Part shown: positions 15,885 to 18,759 of the stretch, piece by piece | Position numbering within the stretch: position 1 is the first letter of the stretch | Layout of the letters: the number at the start of each line of letters is the position of its first letter | Assembly (NCBI GenBank): GCA_036745245.1 | Contig: DAIOGN010000062.1 | Location: 1-18,759, forward strand | Direction: 5' to 3' | DNA length: 18,759 bases | Source: DAIOGN01 sp036745245 | GTDB taxonomy: Bacteria; Zixibacteria; MSB-5A5; JAUVRN01 | The notes under the pieces: generated by a model | Databases searched by the model: none | What the model was told of the DNA's origin: nothing | What the model saw: the letters and a program-made list of their open reading frames with translations, nothing else | Position numbers and translations under genes: made by a program

Positions 15885-17786
15885 GTGAGCTTCCGTGCAT
15901 ACTCCATTCTCCTTTCCATTGGTCTCTCGGTCATCTTCTGCGGTCCTGCGTTTGGCCAGCGGGGAGATTACATAGATCTCATGCGGCCCGACGTGCGGCC
16001 GCCGCTTGTGTCCACCGCCTCTCAAGCCGACTCGCTCTGGGGCCCTTTGGCTGAGAGCCAGCTGGCCGACGGCATCGCAGAGTCGCGACGTGCGGAGCTC
16101 GAGGCGCTTGTGCGTCGATTCACACCCACGATCATCCTGCCCGGAAACGACAACGTGAAGGTGAACGGCCGCACCTACCGCCTCAATCCGAGCAATGCTC
16201 ACCTGTATACGGATACACTTCGCATCGACAAGTTTCTGGCTTCACCGTATGCCTTTCAGAACTTCACTGACATTGCGATTCGTGAGATCAGCCCCGAGTC
16301 ACTCGTACATCTGGTCGAGACGGCGGCTAGTTACCAGAGTGATCCCCATTCGGTGTCGGCGTGGTACTTCGACTTTCCTGGAGGAGATCCCGGAGGGTGG
16401 TGGAACGCGTACGGCCAACTCCGCACGGGTCCCGACAGCAGCCTGTGGGCTCAGCCCACGGTGTATGCTCACCCCTTCATAGAAGAAGATGGAAGTCTGA
16501 TTATTCAATACTGGTACTTTTACGCCTTCAATGATTTCGTCGGCAACCACGAGGGGGATTGGGAGCATGTCAACGTATTGCTCACGCCCGATCACTCGGG
16601 CATTGCAGGCGTGGAGTACTTCTTTCACGCCAAGAGCATCAGTCTCCCGCAGGGCAAGTACCTTCCCGAGATCGAGGATGAAACCCACCCGGTGTTGCAC
16701 TGCGGCGGAAGAATGTACCACATCATGGATTATCCCATTCGACTCTTCACGGATGACCGCAACGAAGGATCTCATGGCAATTATCCGTACCCGGGAGAAT
16801 GGGAGGGAGCCTCGGGGTTAGGCCACCCGGAGAGCATTTCCAGGCTTGGCGACGACTCCAGTCGGCTGATCCGGCATGACAGATTTGAAGTCATTCTCAC
16901 GCCGGAACCGGGTCGAGTCGATTACACTCGCAGACCCGACGTGTTGAGGGAATGGGCCTGGCTCCTCTTCCCTGTGCGCTGGGGATACCCTGCGGCTCCG
17001 TCACTTGGGTCCGAGATCAAGCTCGTCGACGTGGGCAATCGCTCTCCGTTCGGCCTTGCGTACAGCTCCGGCTTCAATCGCAGCGCGCCCACGTTGCTTT
17101 TCCCCACCTACCAGGTGAAACGGGTGAGTTCTCTTCGGTCCACCGTGGAGGATCTGCTGCAGCCGTGGTACTACCTCTACATTTTTCGCAAGCCTCGTTA
17201 TGTGGACGACGCGCGCGGCACGATGGATCGCAAAACCCTCGAGCGGCTGGGTCTCGCGCCGCGCGGAGGCTGGTCTGAGAGAGGAGTTGGCTCCACACTG
17301 CTGGGAGTGCACCTCAGCGTCCCGATCAATGCCTTCTCGGACCCCATTGACAATTCTCTGGGCATTTCACTTTGGAGAAATTTCTGGGCGAAAATCCGTT
17401 TTGGCGCCGTTGAAATCCTCGGCGGCTACCAGAAGTTTCCGCGGGCGAATAACCAGCCAGGATCCCTGTTCGTTTACCCCATCACGGGAAGCATCGTGGT
17501 TCGCGCGCCCGATGCGTTGTTCCGTCCCTGGGTGAGCATCGGCGGCGGCGCCTACGGCTGGGAGGCGCGCCTGCCTGCGGGGATCCGAGACGCTCAACTC
17601 GTGGAATCGGGTTGGGACGCCGGCTGGATGGCGGGCATAGGAGTCGAATACTACCTCAGACCGAAGGTGGCTTTCGATTTCGGCATTCGCCTTCACTCCA
17701 CATCCGGCCCCGGCGCAGCGGCAGGGATCGACCCTGAGGAGCTCCGCTTCCTCACATTCTGGTTCGGTCACTACCTGCGCGTCTGA
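15885..17786 (+). CDS. Secreted Vps62-like protein with predicted C-terminal beta-barrel
   Basis: A 633-residue exported protein. GTG at 15885 has AGGAGG 7 bases upstream and starts a signal peptide (cleavage after AFG, residue 24). The central region holds IQYWYFYAFND and H222-E-G-D-W-E-H228, with histidines downstream (VEYFFHAKS, THPVLHCGG). This YW...H-x-GDWEHV pattern resembles the Vps62/DUF946 family, and more distantly the GHRHDWE motif of NLP proteins; it may bind a metal. Residues from about 470 to the end have alternating aromatic strands (VSIGGGAYGWEARLP, GIGVEYYLRPKVAFDFGIRL, FWFGHYLRV), suggesting a small outer-membrane barrel. The combination is unusual. No function is known; a surface-exposed globular domain anchored by a barrel is my inference. 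The following surface-protein gene is on the same strand, 118 bases away. Confidence 0.8.
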   Translation: MSFRAYSILLSIGLSVIFCGPAFGQRGDYIDLMRPDVRPPLVSTASQADSLWGPLAESQLADGIAESRRAELEALVRRFTPTIILPGNDNVKVNGRTYRLNPSNAHLYTDTLRIDKFLASPYAFQNFTDIAIREISPESLVHLVETAASYQSDPHSVSAWYFDFPGGDPGGWWNAYGQLRTGPDSSLWAQPTVYAHPFIEEDGSLIIQYWYFYAFNDFVGNHEGDWEHVNVLLTPDHSGIAGVEYFFHAKSISLPQGKYLPEIEDETHPVLHCGGRMYHIMDYPIRLFTDDRNEGSHGNYPYPGEWEGASGLGHPESISRLGDDSSRLIRHDRFEVILTPEPGRVDYTRRPDVLREWAWLLFPVRWGYPAAPSLGSEIKLVDVGNRSPFGLAYSSGFNRSAPTLLFPTYQVKRVSSLRSTVEDLLQPWYYLYIFRKPRYVDDARGTMDRKTLERLGLAPRGGWSERGVGSTLLGVHLSVPINAFSDPIDNSLGISLWRNFWAKIRFGAVEILGGYQKFPRANNQPGSLFVYPITGSIVVRAPDALFRPWVSIGGGAYGWEARLPAGIRDAQLVESGWDAGWMAGIGVEYYLRPKVAFDFGIRLHSTSGPGAAAGIDPEELRFLTFWFGHYLRV

Positions 17787-17814
17787 GCTCACAGGACCTG
17801 CCGCGCATTCCTAT

Positions 17815-17850
17815 CTGGGGCTGGGTCTGTGCGGTCATGACCAGTCCCAG
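17815..17850 (+). other. Imperfect hairpin between the Vps62-like and surface-protein genes
   Basis: CTGGGG-CTGGGTC pairs imperfectly with GACCAG-T-CCCAG around an 11-base loop. No T-run follows, so it is not a standard intrinsic terminator. It could be a processing or attenuation structure between two co-directional genes. Confidence 0.3.
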
Positions 17851-17904
17851 GACGTGCAACTCTGCCCGTGATGACGGCTGCGAACAGGGGGATCGACTGG
17901 CACG

Positions 17905-18759
17905 ATGAGATTACTCCCGTGGATCGGCGCATTGGCAGTGTTTGCCTCCGTGGAGGCTCAGGAGATACAGGAGCAAAGCCCGACGCCTCCCCTCGCGAGC
18001 AGCACTTCAACCGTGCGTGTTGTGCCCGCTGCCCAGTACAGAGCGGGGTGGCTTCGCCGCCGTTTCTCGGGATCGCTCTGGAGAAACGTCTGGACAACTC
18101 CGCTGGACGTTCCGGTGCTCGACGTGCGCACCTATGCGGGCGGGCTGGTGGCAGAGCATCGTGAAGACTCCACACACTCCAAGGTTCTGATCTTCCGGGG
18201 GGAGGACGGACACCGCTACAGGTTTCGGTCGCTGGATCGAGACTTCAAGATGGCGCTTCCACCCGACCTGCGTCAGTCCTTCGTATACGAGATCTCTCGA
18301 GACATGGTGAGCTCGGCCAATCCCCTGGCTCCGATCATCGCAGCCTCGTTTCTCGAGGCCGTCGGTGTCCTTCATTCCACCCCTCACTTGACCGTGCTGC
18401 CGGACGACGAGCAGTTGGGGCCGTTTCGTGCCGCCTTTGCCGGCACCCTCGGCACCCTTGAGCGTGACCAGGCAGACGTGGCGACCGGCTCAGGCGATCT
18501 GGAAGGCAGTCACGAGGTCATCACAACATCTGCATTGCTTGCACGCCTGGAACGAAACAACGATGACGCCATCGATGCAGCATCCTTCCTGAAGATCCGA
18601 CTGCTGGATATCTACCTGGGAGACTGGAGCCGGGACCGGGATGGCTGGCTTTGGGTGTATGTTGAGCAGGCCGGCCAGGGGACCTGGGAACCGATTGCTC
18701 ACAACTACGACTGGGCCTTCGCCCGGTACAATGGTCTGTTCCCCTGGGCCATGACCAAG
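17905..18759 (+). CDS. Large surface protein with kinase-like motif region, 3' end missing
   Basis: An open frame runs from ATG at 17905 to the window end without a stop: 285 residues. A short signal peptide (about 1-18, cleavage near VEA) is followed by segments I recognise from large Bacteroidota and Gemmatimonadota outer-membrane proteins. These are YRAGWLRRRFSGSLWRNVWT, PLDVPVLDVRTYAGGL, SFLEAVGVLHSTPHLTVLPD and LGPFRAAFAGTLGTLE. Relatives often end in a BamA/TamA-like barrel and sometimes carry a metallophosphoesterase; neither is in this part. LLDIYLGDWSRDRDGW (233-248) and PIAHNYDWAFARYNG (263-277) correspond to a pair of motifs resembling HipA/PI-kinase catalytic loops. Relatives, as I remember them, have GDW-x-RHxDQW and PRDRDQAF, so His to Asp244 and Asp to Asn267 may mean lost catalysis. 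No strong Shine-Dalgarno; GGGGG lies about 13 bases upstream. Confidence 0.75.
   Translation, partial: MRLLPWIGALAVFASVEAQEIQEQSPTPPLASSTSTVRVVPAAQYRAGWLRRRFSGSLWRNVWTTPLDVPVLDVRTYAGGLVAEHREDSTHSKVLIFRGEDGHRYRFRSLDRDFKMALPPDLRQSFVYEISRDMVSSANPLAPIIAASFLEAVGVLHSTPHLTVLPDDEQLGPFRAAFAGTLGTLERDQADVATGSGDLEGSHEVITTSALLARLERNNDDAIDAASFLKIRLLDIYLGDWSRDRDGWLWVYVEQAGQGTWEPIAHNYDWAFARYNGLFPWAMTK

Noticed and set aside
15885..15965. Lipoprotein signal in the Vps62-like protein (Cys19)
   Set aside because: VIFC lacks the small residue normally found before the lipobox cysteine; an ordinary signal peptidase site after AFG fits better.

Overview
The window looks like chromosomal DNA of a GC-rich Gram-negative bacterium. 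Outer-membrane barrels, signal peptides, an RND efflux system and Bacteroidota-like families (DUF5686, DUF4199, choice-of-anchor B) occur beside a C-terminal dockerin-like repeat of the kind seen in Zixibacteria, Eisenbacteria and related lineages. I infer an uncultivated FCB-superphylum organism; no marker gene settles the phylum. I see no rRNA, tRNA, CRISPR array, transposase or phage gene.

Layout. (1) 1-4125, plus strand: the 3' part of an RND periplasmic adaptor and a complete CusA/CzcA-type RND pump. (2) 4234-5930, minus strand: two acetyltransferases, an Eis-like enzyme and an SSAT-like GNAT, closely coupled. (3) 6017-9267, minus strand: pyruvate phosphate dikinase with a basic N-terminal extension, preceded by an unknown 98-residue basic protein that has its own promoter, ribosome binding site and terminator. 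(4) 9576-13779, plus strand: a DUF5686-type outer-membrane protein and a secreted choice-of-anchor B protein with a dockerin-like tail. (5) 13793-15579, minus strand: a membrane-anchored LuxR-type regulator followed by two tandem DUF4199 paralogues. Each paralogue has a long, nearly identical-core palindrome 3-4 bases after its stop codon, and an array of TCACCC half-sites lies upstream of the first. (6) 15580-18759, plus strand: a structured leader, a secreted protein joining a Vps62-like GDWEH region to a predicted barrel, and the start of a large surface protein with a kinase-like motif that runs off the window.

How the parts work together. The pump exports metal ions or another cation with its adaptor; no outer-membrane factor is visible. 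PPDK interconverts PEP and pyruvate in central carbon metabolism. The genes from 9.5 to 18.8 kb are mostly envelope or exported proteins. The LuxR and DUF4199 cluster is the most unusual locus: a probable regulator, its probable target pair, a candidate operator and two 3' palindromes that differ at stem positions yet keep perfect pairing.
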